A stretch of 64,000 bases of DNA, from positions 102,182 through 166,181 of the forward strand of contig QHVH01000025.1 in assembly GCA_003222245.1 (NCBI GenBank). Direction: 5' to 3'. Below are positions 53,005-62,763 of the stretch, in pieces. The notes below the pieces were generated by a model. The model saw only the letters and a list, made by a program, of their open reading frames with translations. It was not told the origin of the DNA and searched no databases. The translations under genes and the position numbers were made by a program. Numbering within the stretch: position 1 is the first letter of the stretch; the number at the start of each line of letters is the position of its first letter. Source of the stretch: Blastocatellia bacterium AA13. Lineage in GTDB: Bacteria; Acidobacteriota; Blastocatellia; UBA7656.

Positions 53005-54600
53005 GTGCGACCGATAAAATCGACCATCAATCCGCTGTCCGAGCCGTTTCAGAGCAACTACGCCGCGAACTCCTCCTCCATTGAAAAGCTCAAGAGTCAA
53101 TTGGCTGATTCGACCAAAGGCGGCGGCGAGCAATACGTCAAGCGCCATCTTGCCCGAGGCCGCCTCCTGCCTCGCGAGCGCATAGAGATGCTGCTCGACG
53201 AAGGCTCGTTCTTTCTCGAGATCGCGCCGCTTGCGGGCGTGGGAATTCAGAACGAATTTGTTGGAGCGGGAGTCGTAGGCGGCGTCGGCCTGGTCTCCGG
53301 CCGCGAGTGCGTGATCATCGCTAATGAAGCAACCGTCAAGGGCGGAGCCGTAAGCGAAATCGGACAGCTCAAGAACCGCCGGCTCTCGGACGTCGCGACG
53401 CAGAATTATCTACCGAGCATAACGCTCGTCGAATCCGCGGGCGCGGATCTTCCAGTGCAGGCGAAGATATTCGTACCGGGCGGCCGGGGATTTCGTGAGA
53501 TAACGAGGCGCTCGAAGCTGAGAATACCCAGCATTTCGGTCGTATTCGGCAACTCGACCGCGGGCGGCGCATACCTGCCCGGTATGTCCGACTATGTGGT
53601 TATGGTGAGGAATCAGGCGCAGGTGTTCCTGGGCGGCCCTCCGCTGGTAAAGATGGCGACCGGAGAGGTGGTCGATGAGGAATCCCTCGGCGGGGCTGAA
53701 ATGCACTCACGCGTCTCGGGACTCTCGGACTATCTTGCCGAAAACGAGCTCGACGGTTTACGCATTGCTCGCGATATCGTAAGTCATTTCGCGGACACTC
53801 CGTGGAAACGGCGTCCGCGGCCCGTCGAACCTCCGCTTTATCCATCCGATGAGCTGCTCGGAATTGCATCGGCCGATATTCGAGTTCCCTTCGAAGTCCG
53901 CGAAGTCATCGCGAGGATCGTCGACGGTTCTCGCTTCGACGAGTTCAAGGCGAGATACGGAACTACCCTGGTGACCGGATTCGCCTGCGTTCATGGTATG
54001 CAGGTCGGCATTCTGGCGAACAATGGAGTGCTTATGTCCGAGTCCGCGGCCAAGGGAGCGCAGTTCATCCAGCTCTGCAATCAACAGGACATCCCCTTGA
54101 TCTTTTTGCAAAACATCACCGGGTTCATGGTCGGCCGCGGCTACGAAGAACAGGGCATTATCAGGAATGGAGCCAAGCTCATCAATGCGGTCTCGAATTC
54201 GACGGTGCCCGCCGTCACGATTATGATCGGCGGATCGTACGGCGCGGGAAATTATGCGATGTGCGGACGGGCTTATGAACCGCGGTTCTTATTCTCGTGG
54301 CCCAATCATCGGATCGCGGTGATGGGTCCGCAGCAACTGTCCGGAGTGATGGACATCATTAAACGCGAGGCCGCCGCCAAAGCGGGCATCGCTCCTGATG
54401 AAGACAAGCTGAGAGCAGCAAAACAGGCGCTCGAATTACAGATCGAACAGGAGTCCGATGTTTATTTCGCTACCGCGCGATTGTGGGATGATGGAGTAAT
54501 CGATCCTCGCGATACGCGAACTGTGTTGGCCATTTCATTATCCGCCGCGTGCAATCGCCCCGTTGAAGGCACGATGAAATGGGGCGTGTTTCGGCATTAG
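53005..54600 (+). CDS. Acyl-CoA carboxylase, carboxyltransferase (beta) subunit
   Basis: A 531-residue carboxyltransferase of the methylcrotonyl/geranyl-CoA carboxylase class. Motifs: GKLxxRER-type [44 protein letters not shown], the acyl-CoA/biotin site [19 protein letters not shown] and [17 protein letters not shown], with [13 protein letters not shown]. The length and GxGxM-type motifs fit MccB/LiuB. The start is GTG at 53005 preceded by AGGAG at 5 bases. It is followed 44 bases later by the biotin-carboxylase subunit and then an acyl-CoA dehydrogenase, so a leucine or acyclic-isoprenoid catabolic operon is indicated. Confidence 0.92.
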   Translation: MRPIKSTINPLSEPFQSNYAANSSSIEKLKSQLADSTKGGGEQYVKRHLARGRLLPRERIEMLLDEGSFFLEIAPLAGVGIQNEFVGAGVVGGVGLVSGRECVIIANEATVKGGAVSEIGQLKNRRLSDVATQNYLPSITLVESAGADLPVQAKIFVPGGRGFREITRRSKLRIPSISVVFGNSTAGGAYLPGMSDYVVMVRNQAQVFLGGPPLVKMATGEVVDEESLGGAEMHSRVSGLSDYLAENELDGLRIARDIVSHFADTPWKRRPRPVEPPLYPSDELLGIASADIRVPFEVREVIARIVDGSRFDEFKARYGTTLVTGFACVHGMQVGILANNGVLMSESAAKGAQFIQLCNQQDIPLIFLQNITGFMVGRGYEEQGIIRNGAKLINAVSNSTVPAVTIMIGGSYGAGNYAMCGRAYEPRFLFSWPNHRIAVMGPQQLSGVMDIIKREAAAKAGIAPDEDKLRAAKQALELQIEQESDVYFATARLWDDGVIDPRDTRTVLAISLSAACNRPVEGTMKWGVFRH

Positions 54601-54644
54601 AAAGGTCGAAGTTTCATAGCGACTAAGGGGAACAATCTCTTCCG

Positions 54645-56648
54645 GTGAATACTCCGCGAATAGAAAAAATACTCATTGCCAATCGAGGCGAGATTGCGCT
54701 CAGGGTGATGAGAACCTGTCGAAAGATGGGCATCTCGACCGTAGCCGTTTTCTCTGATGCCGATGTTCGCTCGCCTCACGTCCGCTTCGCCGATGAAGCG
54801 GTTCGTATCGGTCCCGCTCCGTCCACTGAATCGTATCTGAACATCTCCGCGATTATCGAAGCCGCTCGACGAACTCGCGCGAGCGCCATTCATCCGGGCT
54901 ATGGTTTTCTCTCCGAAAACGCGGACTTTGCCAAGGCATGCCGCGCCGCGGGTATATTCTTTATCGGCCCCGGCGAAGAGGTGATTCGAAAGATGGGGCT
55001 GAAGACTACGGCAAGGCGGCTCCTCGCCGAAACCGGCGTTCCGCTGGTTCCGGGCTACGATGGCGAAGATCAGAGCGTTTCTACGCTTCACAAGCAAGCT
55101 CGAGAGATCGGCTTTCCGGTTTTGATTAAGGCATCGGCGGGAGGCGGCGGCAAAGGTATGCGCATCGTCGCCGCCGCCGCTCAACTGGATTCATCAATTG
55201 AATCGGCTAAGCGAGAGGCTGCGAAGGCATTCGGAAACGACACACTGCTGCTCGAGAAATACATAGAACGCGCAAGACATATTGAAGTCCAGATTCTCGG
55301 CGACTCGCAAGGAAATCTCCTGCATCTCTTTGAACGAGAGTGCTCGATTCAACGCCGGCATCAAAAGGTCATAGAAGAAAGCCCGTCGCCCGCGCTTCCC
55401 CCCGGGCTCCGCGAGCGCATCTGCGAAACCGCGCTTTCAGTTGGGCGGGCAATCGGATACACGAGCGCGGGAACCGTCGAGTTTATCCTGACGCCGCCTG
55501 GGGAGTTCTTCTTCATAGAGGTCAATACAAGGCTCCAGGTGGAACATCCAATAACAGAGATGACCACTGGTCTCGATCTCGTGGAGCTTCAGATCATGAT
55601 CGCGGAGGGCCATCCGATACCCTTCTCTCAGGGAGAGATTCACCAGACCGGCCATGCCGTCGAAGCCAGGCTTTACGCCGAAGATCCTTTGAATGATTTT
55701 CGGCCTGCTACCGGCGCCTGCCATACCTGTCAATTTCCGCCCGCGATTGAAGGCATAAGAATCGACAGCGGCATCGAAAGCGGCGCCGAGGTAGGAGTGT
55801 ATTACGATCCGATGCTTGCAAAGCTTATTGCTCACGGACCGGATCGGAATCAGGCTCTGCGGAAGCTCGAACACGCGCTTCGCGGTACGACGATTCACGG
55901 ACTGCGAACCAATAGAGACTTTCTCGTGCGGATGCTGGAGCATCAAGATTTTCGGAGCGGCGAGATCCATACGGAATTCGTCTCGGAGCATCTTGAGGAT
56001 TTGATTCGCCGGATCAGTCCTGATGAAGTGAAGCTCGGAGCCGCCGCGGCCGCGCTCTTCCTTCATCAAACCCTAGAACGGGACGCACAAGTGCTTCCGA
56101 ATATACCGCTTGATTACAGGAACAATCCCTATCGCGATCCATCGATCCGGCTCAGCGTCGACGGCGAGGCGATTGAAGTCATCTGGAAGCGACTTGCTGA
56201 TCGGCGATTCCTCATTTCCATCGGCGATTGGCAGGTTGAAGCCGAGCCTGTAGAATTCGCGCCGTCCGGAATCAGGGTGTCTTTCGACGGGGTGCAGCGG
56301 TTCTTTCGAGTAACTCAAATAGATGATCGGCTCTTCATGGATTTGCCTTCGGGCGCCTGTGAAGTGGTTCGACTACCGCGCTATCCGATCCACAGTGCGC
56401 TTGCGGAACAGGCCGATGCGAGCGCGCCGATGCCCGGCGTTGTCTCAAAGATCCTGGTTGCGGTCGGCCAGGAGATTCACGCGGGCGAGCCTCTGATCAT
56501 TCTCGAAGCGATGAAGATGGAACAGACGCTCATTGCCGCTACGGATGGAATCGTCGAAGCAATTCTCGTAAAGCAGGGCGATGTAGTCGCACCGGGAGAT
56601 GTGCTGGTTCATATCGGCGCAACGAATTCCACGGATGAAGGCGAATGA
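54645..56648 (+). CDS. Acyl-CoA carboxylase biotin-carboxylase/biotin-carrier (alpha) subunit
   Basis: A 667-residue alpha subunit. Residues about 5-450 are the biotin carboxylase: [20 protein letters not shown], the ATP-grasp glycine loop [58 protein letters not shown] central BT-type region follows, and the C-terminus carries the biotinylation motif EAMKMEQ, with the Lys modified by biotin. It pairs with the upstream beta subunit to carboxylate 3-methylcrotonyl-CoA or geranyl-CoA (context based). The GTG start at 54645 follows the beta stop by 44 bases. Confidence 0.92.
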   Translation: MNTPRIEKILIANRGEIALRVMRTCRKMGISTVAVFSDADVRSPHVRFADEAVRIGPAPSTESYLNISAIIEAARRTRASAIHPGYGFLSENADFAKACRAAGIFFIGPGEEVIRKMGLKTTARRLLAETGVPLVPGYDGEDQSVSTLHKQAREIGFPVLIKASAGGGGKGMRIVAAAAQLDSSIESAKREAAKAFGNDTLLLEKYIERARHIEVQILGDSQGNLLHLFERECSIQRRHQKVIEESPSPALPPGLRERICETALSVGRAIGYTSAGTVEFILTPPGEFFFIEVNTRLQVEHPITEMTTGLDLVELQIMIAEGHPIPFSQGEIHQTGHAVEARLYAEDPLNDFRPATGACHTCQFPPAIEGIRIDSGIESGAEVGVYYDPMLAKLIAHGPDRNQALRKLEHALRGTTIHGLRTNRDFLVRMLEHQDFRSGEIHTEFVSEHLEDLIRRISPDEVKLGAAAAALFLHQTLERDAQVLPNIPLDYRNNPYRDPSIRLSVDGEAIEVIWKRLADRRFLISIGDWQVEAEPVEFAPSGIRVSFDGVQRFFRVTQIDDRLFMDLPSGACEVVRLPRYPIHSALAEQADASAPMPGVVSKILVAVGQEIHAGEPLIILEAMKMEQTLIAATDGIVEAILVKQGDVVAPGDVLVHIGATNSTDEGE

Positions 56649-56694
56649 GGATTACTATTTTGTTATCGCCGCCGTTCGTTTTCAGGAGAACCCA

Positions 56695-57873
56695 ATGTCT
56701 AACGCCGTCGAAGAGATCACAACAATACGAGCCGATTACCCATACTTCACCGAAGAGCATCGGATGTTTCGCGAGACGGTGAAGCAGTTCGTTCAAAAGG
56801 AAATCGCTCCCTTCAGCGAAGAGTGGGACGAAGCCGGAATTTTTCCAAGAGAGCTCTTCAAGAAAGCCGCTGAGCTCGGTCTTTTCGGCATCCGTTTGGA
56901 TCCACGGTACGGAGGAAGCGGGCTCGATTGGTGGGCGACGGCGGCCTATCTGGAGGGCTTTTCGTGGTGCTATAACGGCGGCGTCGCGATGGCGATGTTC
57001 GTTCAATCGGATATTACTCTTCCGGTGCTCGACGAGCTTGGAACCGCGGAACAGAAAGAAGAATTCCTACGGCCGGCTATCGCAGGCGACCGCATCGCCG
57101 CCCTTGGCATAAGCGAACCCGGCGGAGGATCGGATGTCGGCTCTCTCAAGACCCGCGCCCGAATTGACGGGGACGATCTGGTGATCAGCGGTCAAAAGCT
57201 CTGGATCACCAACGGCACGCGCGCTGATTTCATGATCCTTGCGGTGCGCACCGGAGAAGACAGGTACAAAGGCGTATCGATGGTTCTCTTCCCTACCGAC
57301 GTGAAAGGGTTCGCGGTTGGCAAGAAACTCAAGAAGGTCGGCATGCTCTCGTCGGACACCGCCGAATTGTTCTTCGACAATTGCCGTATTCCAAAGCGCT
57401 ATGTACTTGGCGAGCTTGGCAAAGGCTTCTATTACACTATGCACAATTTTCAGGGCGAACGTCTGGCGTCCGCGCTCTCGAATGTAGCCGTGATGGAGCG
57501 CGCAATCGAGCTCGGGATTGGATATGGCAAAGAGCGCGAGGCGTTCGGCAAGGCCGTCGGCGAATTCCAGGTCTGGAAGCATCGATTCGCGGAGCACCTG
57601 ACCTCGATTGAAGCCGGGAAATGGCTCAGCTATCGGGCTCTCGACTTGATCAATCGAGGCGAGCGCGCGGTTCGCGAGATTACGATGGCAAAGCTGTTCA
57701 CGAGCGAGCTCTCTCAGAAGGTGATGTACGACTGTATGCAGATATTCGGCGGGTTCGGCTATACGACTGAATATCCAATCAGCGGGATGTGGCGCGATTG
57801 CCGCCTGCACACGATCGGCGCGGGCACCTCCGAGATAATGAAAGAGATCATAGCGAAAGAGGACAAGCTGTGA
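56695..57873 (+). CDS. Acyl-CoA dehydrogenase
   Basis: A 392-residue flavin acyl-CoA dehydrogenase. The FAD-site stretch [50 protein letters not shown] and the terminal [13 protein letters not shown] are intact. The usual catalytic Glu position IYEGT reads IGAGT, and [11 protein letters not shown] offers a Glu in the helix that carries the base in isovaleryl-CoA and long-chain dehydrogenases. This supports an isovaleryl-CoA- or citronellyl-CoA-type enzyme in line with the preceding carboxylase genes. I chose the ATG at 56695, preceded by CAGGAG at 6 bases. Confidence 0.92.
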   Translation: MSNAVEEITTIRADYPYFTEEHRMFRETVKQFVQKEIAPFSEEWDEAGIFPRELFKKAAELGLFGIRLDPRYGGSGLDWWATAAYLEGFSWCYNGGVAMAMFVQSDITLPVLDELGTAEQKEEFLRPAIAGDRIAALGISEPGGGSDVGSLKTRARIDGDDLVISGQKLWITNGTRADFMILAVRTGEDRYKGVSMVLFPTDVKGFAVGKKLKKVGMLSSDTAELFFDNCRIPKRYVLGELGKGFYYTMHNFQGERLASALSNVAVMERAIELGIGYGKEREAFGKAVGEFQVWKHRFAEHLTSIEAGKWLSYRALDLINRGERAVREITMAKLFTSELSQKVMYDCMQIFGGFGYTTEYPISGMWRDCRLHTIGAGTSEIMKEIIAKEDKL

Positions 57874-57874
57874 G

Positions 57875-57985
57875 ATGCCCGGAGAGAAAAAGATCATCAT
57901 CATCGCGGGGCCCAATGGCGCCGGCAAGACTACCTTCGCTCGCGAGTTCTTGCCGCGCGAAGCCGGTTGCCCAGACTTCATAGAG
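57875..57985 (+). pseudogene. 5' fragment of a zeta-toxin-like P-loop gene
   Basis: Bases 57875-57985 encode MPGEKKIIIIAGPNGAGKTT and then FAREFLPREAGCPDFI, the start of the zeta-toxin/AAA-type kinases with the Walker A motif GPNGAGKTT. The expected next residues (NADLIAxGLSPF) are replaced by unrelated sequence, and the frame runs on without a stop into the D-amino-acid-oxidase gene. The rest of the kinase is gone. It lies 2 bases after the acyl-CoA dehydrogenase stop (TGAGATG). The fusion is probably a deletion junction; a chimeric 434-residue protein could be made from this start. Confidence 0.65.
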
Positions 57986-58015
57986 GTACATAGCATCGAG
58001 GGACAAGGAACCGCG

Positions 58016-59179
58016 TTGGACAACCACAGAGTCAGTAGGAGAAACATGCTGCGCACGGCAGGGCTTGCGCTTGCTGGAACTGTCATCGCACCGGCGGCGC
58101 TTGGACAGCGGAAGCGTTCTCAGCATTCGCCTCCCTATACAGTCGATCCTGTGCTCGGTTCCAAAAAACGGCCTCGCCGCTTTGCGCCCGTTAACGTTGC
58201 GCGCGAGCGGGTCATTCGGACCGTCGTAGGGCTCAGGCCTTTTCGCCAATCGGGTTTTGTCGTCAGGGCGGAATCGCTCGGGGACAAGCTGCTGGTTCAT
58301 AATTATGGCCACGGCGGCGCGGGGATGACACTCTCGTGGGGCACGGCTCAGCTTGCGGCGGATCTCATAAGCGAATCGGGCAAGTCCGGACCCGCGGCGG
58401 TGATCGGGTGCGGAGTTATCGGGTTGTCGACCGCAAGGACGCTTCAGAGGCGAGGCTTTGCAGTGACTATCTACGCGAAGAGTCTCCCGCCTGAAACTAC
58501 GTCGAACATCTCCGGAGCAAGTTGGTCTCCAACAAGCATAGTTGAAACGGCGCATCGGACGTCGACGTGGGATGCGCAATTCGAACGGGCCGCTCGCATC
58601 GCTCACCGCGCATATCAACTGCTCATTGGAGACGAGTACGGAGTTCGCTGGCGAGAGCAATACTATCTGACGGACGACGAAGATGATGATCCGGTGGGAT
58701 TCGGTGAAATTCGTGATCTTTTTCCCGATTGGCGGCGCCTTGATAAGCGCGAGCATCCGTTTCCAACTCGATATGCGGTAGTCGAGAACTTGATGTTCAT
58801 CGAGCCGTCTATCTACCTGAACACGCTGCTCCGCGATTTCTATATCGCAGGCGGGCGCATTCGGAACGCCTTCTTTATGGAACCGGGTCAGCTTGGCGGG
58901 TTATCGGAGCGAATTGTAGTCAACTGCACGGGCCTGGGCGCTCGCGAGTTATTCGGCGACCGCGAACTGACTCCAGTCAAAGGCCAGCTAACGGTATTGT
59001 TGCCGCAACCGGAAGTCGACTACGCCATCGTCACCCAGGGTTTGTATATGTTCCCAAGGAAAGATGGGATTATGCTCGGGGGAACTTTTGAACGCGGCGT
59101 CGAGACTCTCACGCCGAACCCCGAAGCGGAAGAACGCATCCTGTCCGGTCATCAGAGAATCTTCAGCACGATGAAGTAA
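58016..59179 (+). CDS. D-amino acid oxidase-like FAD oxidoreductase (Tat-exported)
   Basis: A 387-residue DAO-family flavoenzyme. MDNHRVSRRNMLRTAGLALA reads as a Tat signal, followed by a gap and SGFVVRAESLG, NYGHGGAGMTLSWGTAQLAA, the Rossmann motif VIGCGVIGLSTARTLQRRG, TSNISGASWSPTSI, VNCTGLGARELFGD and KGQLTVLLP. The start I prefer is TTG at 58016, with AAGGAA 7 bases upstream; an ATG at 58046 (AGGAG upstream) would lose the twin Arg. The open frame continues upstream into a zeta-toxin fragment. Notably the His/Gly region (NYGHGGAGMT) is before the Rossmann motif, an unusual order for DAO, where it is normally at the C-terminus. Confidence 0.75.
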   Translation: MDNHRVSRRNMLRTAGLALAGTVIAPAALGQRKRSQHSPPYTVDPVLGSKKRPRRFAPVNVARERVIRTVVGLRPFRQSGFVVRAESLGDKLLVHNYGHGGAGMTLSWGTAQLAADLISESGKSGPAAVIGCGVIGLSTARTLQRRGFAVTIYAKSLPPETTSNISGASWSPTSIVETAHRTSTWDAQFERAARIAHRAYQLLIGDEYGVRWREQYYLTDDEDDDPVGFGEIRDLFPDWRRLDKREHPFPTRYAVVENLMFIEPSIYLNTLLRDFYIAGGRIRNAFFMEPGQLGGLSERIVVNCTGLGARELFGDRELTPVKGQLTVLLPQPEVDYAIVTQGLYMFPRKDGIMLGGTFERGVETLTPNPEAEERILSGHQRIFSTMK

Positions 59180-59206
59180 ACTCTCGGAATTGAATCACCA
59201 TGGTCT

Positions 59207-59230
59207 GAGCCCACCGAGATCGATGGGCTC
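59207..59230. terminator. Hairpin between convergent DAO-like and amidohydrolase genes
   Basis: GAGCCCA (59207-59213) pairs perfectly with TGGGCTC (59224-59230) around a 10-base loop, in the 82-base gap between two convergent genes. No T-run is present, but position and symmetry fit a shared terminator. Confidence 0.5.
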
Positions 59231-59261
59231 GGGGTTAGTTACGACCTTCCGAGGATCATCC

Positions 59262-60587
59262 TCAGAACTGGTTCTTGATGACCTTGCCTCCCTTCATCAC
59301 GAATCCGACATGTTCGAGCCTGGTTATATCGTCGAGAGGATTCTCGCGAACCGCGATGATGTCCGCGAACCGGCCTCGTTCTATGACGCCAAAGTCATTT
59401 AACGAACCGAGCAGCTCCGCGGAAACAAATGTAGTCGACTGGATTGCCTGCATCGGCGTCATACCGTAACGAACCATATAAGCGAGTTCTTTAGCCTGGT
59501 TCTCCGTCCACGCATAGCCGCCTGCGTCCGTTCCATAGGCGATCTTGACGCCCTTCTTTAACGCCTTTCCGAACGCGTTCCGTTCCAGGTCTACCATTGT
59601 CTTCCATATCGGCGCGCCCGCGGCTGCCCGGCCTTCCGCTACGTAGGCCCCGACAAATATCGTAGGGCACCAATAGACTCCGCGCTTGACCATCAGGTCC
59701 ATCATCTCTTCGTCGAGGCCGTCTCCGTGCTCGATCGTGTCCACGCCGCCTCTGAGCGCCGACTCGATGCCTTCGCGTCCCATGGAGTGAGCGGCCACTT
59801 TGTGTCCGAGCCTGTGAGCTTCGTCAATCAAGGCGTGCACCTCCTCGTCGGTGAAGTTCACCCACGAGTGCAGCGCGCCGTCTCTCAAATAATATCGGCG
59901 ATCGGAATAGTACTTGATCCAATCGGCGCCGTACTTGACCTGTTCGCGCACGGCTTTGCGAATGTTGTCGGCGCCGTCTACGATCTGAACGCCCTCGGGA
60001 ACTTTCAACTCCCACGAATAGCCGCTTAACGGATACATCCCCGTGGCGCTGAACGCGCGCGTCGAAACGAACATTCGCGGCCCTTCGATATAACCGAGAT
60101 CGATAGCGCGTTTGACGTCGACATCGGCGTACATCGCGCCTTCGGTCTCTAAATCACGCAAGGCCGTGTAGCCGTTCATCAGCGAAGTGCGAACCGCGAC
60201 GGTGGCGCGAATGGCCCTGAACGGAATCGATTCCTTCAACAACTGAACGTCGTAGTCTTCGGCGGTGATATCTCCCTGAAGCAGTATGTGCGTGTGACAA
60301 TCGATCATTCCGGGAAGCACCGTTGCGTTTCCGAGATCGATTACCTGCGCGCCCGCTGCCTTCGATTGCACCTCCGCAAACGGGCCGACTTCCTTGATGC
60401 GTTCTCCGTCGATCAGAATCCCCTGGTTTGTTAATGCGCGGCCGGCGCGCACGTCTATCAAGCGAGCCGCTTTGATCAAAGTAGTCTTGCCCTGAGCAAA
60501 CGACGGCGGCAGCCACGCTGACATAAGCAGGGCGGCAAGCAATAGAGAAAACACGGCGGCGCGAATACAACGGCGTATTTGAGTCAT
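59262..60587 (-). CDS. Exported amidohydrolase family protein
   Basis: A 441-residue metal-dependent amidohydrolase. A signal peptide (AAVFSLLLAALLMSAWLPPSFAQ) is followed by VLPGMIDCHTHILLQGD (metal His pair), KYGADWIKYYSD (Lys bridge), HKVAAHSMGREGIESALRGG, DTIEHGDGLDEE and IAYGTDAGGY (final Asp). This is the layout of imidazolonepropionase-like/Xaa-Pro dipeptidase-type exported amidohydrolases. It would act in the periplasm on dipeptides or related amides. Stand-alone. Confidence 0.88.
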   Translation of the reverse strand: MTQIRRCIRAAVFSLLLAALLMSAWLPPSFAQGKTTLIKAARLIDVRAGRALTNQGILIDGERIKEVGPFAEVQSKAAGAQVIDLGNATVLPGMIDCHTHILLQGDITAEDYDVQLLKESIPFRAIRATVAVRTSLMNGYTALRDLETEGAMYADVDVKRAIDLGYIEGPRMFVSTRAFSATGMYPLSGYSWELKVPEGVQIVDGADNIRKAVREQVKYGADWIKYYSDRRYYLRDGALHSWVNFTDEEVHALIDEAHRLGHKVAAHSMGREGIESALRGGVDTIEHGDGLDEEMMDLMVKRGVYWCPTIFVGAYVAEGRAAAGAPIWKTMVDLERNAFGKALKKGVKIAYGTDAGGYAWTENQAKELAYMVRYGMTPMQAIQSTTFVSAELLGSLNDFGVIERGRFADIIAVRENPLDDITRLEHVGFVMKGGKVIKNQF

Positions 60588-60660
60588 CTCCTCCTCCGTT
60601 CATTGTGGGAAATATTTCAAAGCGGCGGATCGGTTCCCCCGCTGCTGTTCTGATTACTAT

Positions 60661-60955
60661 GTGAGATTTGAGCAAGACAGTTTCTCGCAAAGGCGCGGCT
60701 CCCGCAAAGAAATCTCGCGGTCGAAACGGAACGCTTCCGGTGCGGACTATAGTCTGGACATTCGCGGAACTGGGAGCCCGGGCAAGATACCTGCGCTGTT
60801 CGCTTCGGAGAACAACCGGATGTCCAAAACTCCCGGCTACGCTCCTAAGACGCGAATCTCTGACCTCTTTCAGGACCGCAAAGCCGATCGGCTACCACGA
60901 TCGAGCGCGTCTGGGCTAAGATACCGGTTCACCAAAACACGCCAGGGAGAACTTG
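60661..60955. other. Intergenic spacer, no convincing gene
   Basis: The short frames here (for example a TTG-initiated 83-codon frame at 60668) are Arg-rich and do not match any family I know. AGGGAGAA at its end is the ribosome site of the DUF169 gene. Nothing else is seen. Confidence 0.4.
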
Positions 60956-61663
60956 ATGACCACAGCAACGGCTTTGAAGGATATTCTCGATATTGTCAAA
61001 TCACCTATTGCGATAGGCTTCCTCGATTCGCCTCCAGAGGGAGTATCACAATGGGAGGGCGCGCCGGTTCCTGCCGGCTGCGCATTTTGGAAGGAAGCGA
61101 TGAAGGGCCGCACTTTCTACACGGTTCCCGCCGATCACTACAACTGTGCTGTAGGAAGCTACACGCACGGAATCCAGCTTCCGCCGGATCGAGCACACGA
61201 GTTGAACGACACGATCGGCTTCATGGCCGAGAGCAATTATGTAGCGATGTCGGAGGTTCCAGGCATACCGGCGCTCGCGAAATCGCCGGCCTTTATTGCT
61301 TACGGCCCTCTGGAGGAAGCCGCATTTAGTGCGGATATCGTATTGATCGCGGTGAAACCCGCGCAGGCGATGTTAATTTATGAAGCCGCGCTCAAGTCAG
61401 GCGCGGGCAGCGCGCTGACAAACAGTCTGGGGCGGCCCGCCTGCGCCGTACTTCCTCTTACGGTGAATAGCGGCCAGGCTTCGGTCTCACTCGGGTGCAA
61501 AGGCAATCGCACGTTCACCGGCTTGCCTGATGAAGAGATGTACCTTGCCGTCCCTGCCGATAAATGGGATGGAGTTGTCGAGAAATTGAAAGAGACCCAG
61601 CAAGCAAACGAGACGATGGGCGAGTACTACTCGAGCCGGCAGGCTCAATTCGCTGCGTCTTGA
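60956..61663 (+). CDS. DUF169 domain protein
   Basis: A 235-residue DUF169 protein, a family of unknown function seen in anaerobes and soil bacteria. Features are SPIAIGFLDSPPEG, PAGCAFWKEAMKGRTFYTVP, HYNCAVGSYTHG and the C-terminal TGLPDEEMYLAVPADKW. Several conserved Cys (C43, C60) suggest a cofactor or metal role. I use the ATG at 60956 with GGGAGAA upstream, not the TTG one codon earlier. No partner gene is adjacent. Confidence 0.82.
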   Translation: MTTATALKDILDIVKSPIAIGFLDSPPEGVSQWEGAPVPAGCAFWKEAMKGRTFYTVPADHYNCAVGSYTHGIQLPPDRAHELNDTIGFMAESNYVAMSEVPGIPALAKSPAFIAYGPLEEAAFSADIVLIAVKPAQAMLIYEAALKSGAGSALTNSLGRPACAVLPLTVNSGQASVSLGCKGNRTFTGLPDEEMYLAVPADKWDGVVEKLKETQQANETMGEYYSSRQAQFAAS

Positions 61664-62013
61664 ATCATCGCGTTGTGAGGGTGCACGCGTAATTGAGCAC
61701 GAATATCCGCCGATAAGGATCCAGGGCTCTCTGGCCGTTCGCGATTTGAATAGGATTTGAAGCGACCGGCTAACCTTTGCTGCGCTGCTGATGAACGGAG
61801 AATCTCCATTTAATTGGTCAGAGAGCCCGAATACCCGCACTCATTGTTAGGATCATCGCGAAACTGACCCCACACTCCGTAATCCGGCTAAGCATCCGCA
61901 CAAGAAGTCTTTGTGTCTGCAAGTCTTTAATGACACAGCGGGTTCAATGTACTAGAATGCTGTGCTGCAAGTTTCCGGTAGGACGGCGAGACACAGGCGA
62001 AGGGAAGCTAAAC

Positions 62014-62613
62014 GTGGCGAAGAAAGAGAGAACGATTCAGGCGGCGGTGGGACTTCGAGTCAAGTCCGGGTGGGCGACGGCCGTGCTGGTAGTCGGCTCG
62101 GTTAACTCTCCGAGGGCGATCAGCCGCAGTGTAGTAGATCTTTCCGATGAAGGAGACCCCGATTCGCGGCAGCCTTACCACGCCGTTATGGGGCTGAACG
62201 AGAACGACGGTCCAAAGCTTCTGAAGCGGCTCGAGAAAGTAGTCGAACGCGTGACCAATAAATCCGTGACGGATCTGTTGAAAGATTATCGCAACACCGG
62301 CAGCGAAGTGCGGGCCGCGGGCCTGGTTGTAGGCAGCACGGTCGATCCGTCCTCAATCCCAAACGATCACATACGAGCGCACGCTCTCGAGGGGCATCTG
62401 TTTCGGACCGCGTTGGAAAGCGCGCTTCACGCTTCAGGCCTTCCCTTCTCTGTTGTAGTCGAGCGAGAGGCTTATTCGAAAGCCGTGGGTTTGCTCGGGC
62501 GCTCGAGCGACGATGTGAAACAGGTTCTCTCGGAACTCGGCCGGCAGGTGGGCGGTCCCTGGCGCTCGGATGAGAAGATGGCTGCGCTTGTAGCGTGGAT
62601 GGCCCTGGCGTGA
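62014..62613 (+). CDS. Conserved hypothetical protein
   Basis: A 199-residue protein starting at GTG (KKERTIQAAVGLRVKSGWAT), with GAAGGGA 8-14 bases upstream supporting this start. The first strand pattern AAVGLRVKSGWATAVLVVG resembles the opening of RNase-H-like folds, and VRAAGLVVGST plus HALEGHLFRTALESALHASG add alternating strands and helices; this fold idea is tentative. I do not recognise a family. It precedes the acyl-CoA ligase by 150 bases. The spacer 61664-62013 (350 bases) has no gene that I see. Confidence 0.6.
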   Translation: MAKKERTIQAAVGLRVKSGWATAVLVVGSVNSPRAISRSVVDLSDEGDPDSRQPYHAVMGLNENDGPKLLKRLEKVVERVTNKSVTDLLKDYRNTGSEVRAAGLVVGSTVDPSSIPNDHIRAHALEGHLFRTALESALHASGLPFSVVVEREAYSKAVGLLGRSSDDVKQVLSELGRQVGGPWRSDEKMAALVAWMALA

Positions 62614-62763
62614 ACGAGCCGGGACGCGTGTACCTGTATATTGCGAAATACAGCGGCGGTCGACCGGAATCCTGGATTAATCCAACCGAATCCAATGAAC
62701 AATCCGTCTCTCGCTGAGAGTCTGGAACAGGTTCGCCCGCGGTAGCGCCGATGGAGGATCTCG

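Noticed and set aside
55437..56069. A 210-codon minus-strand frame in the biotin carboxylase gene
   Set aside because: Antisense shadow of a gene with complete domain motifs on the plus strand.
60661..61329. A 222-codon plus-strand frame overlapping the DUF169 gene
   Set aside because: The DUF169 gene is well supported by motif and ribosome site; this frame is out of register with it and has no matching domain.
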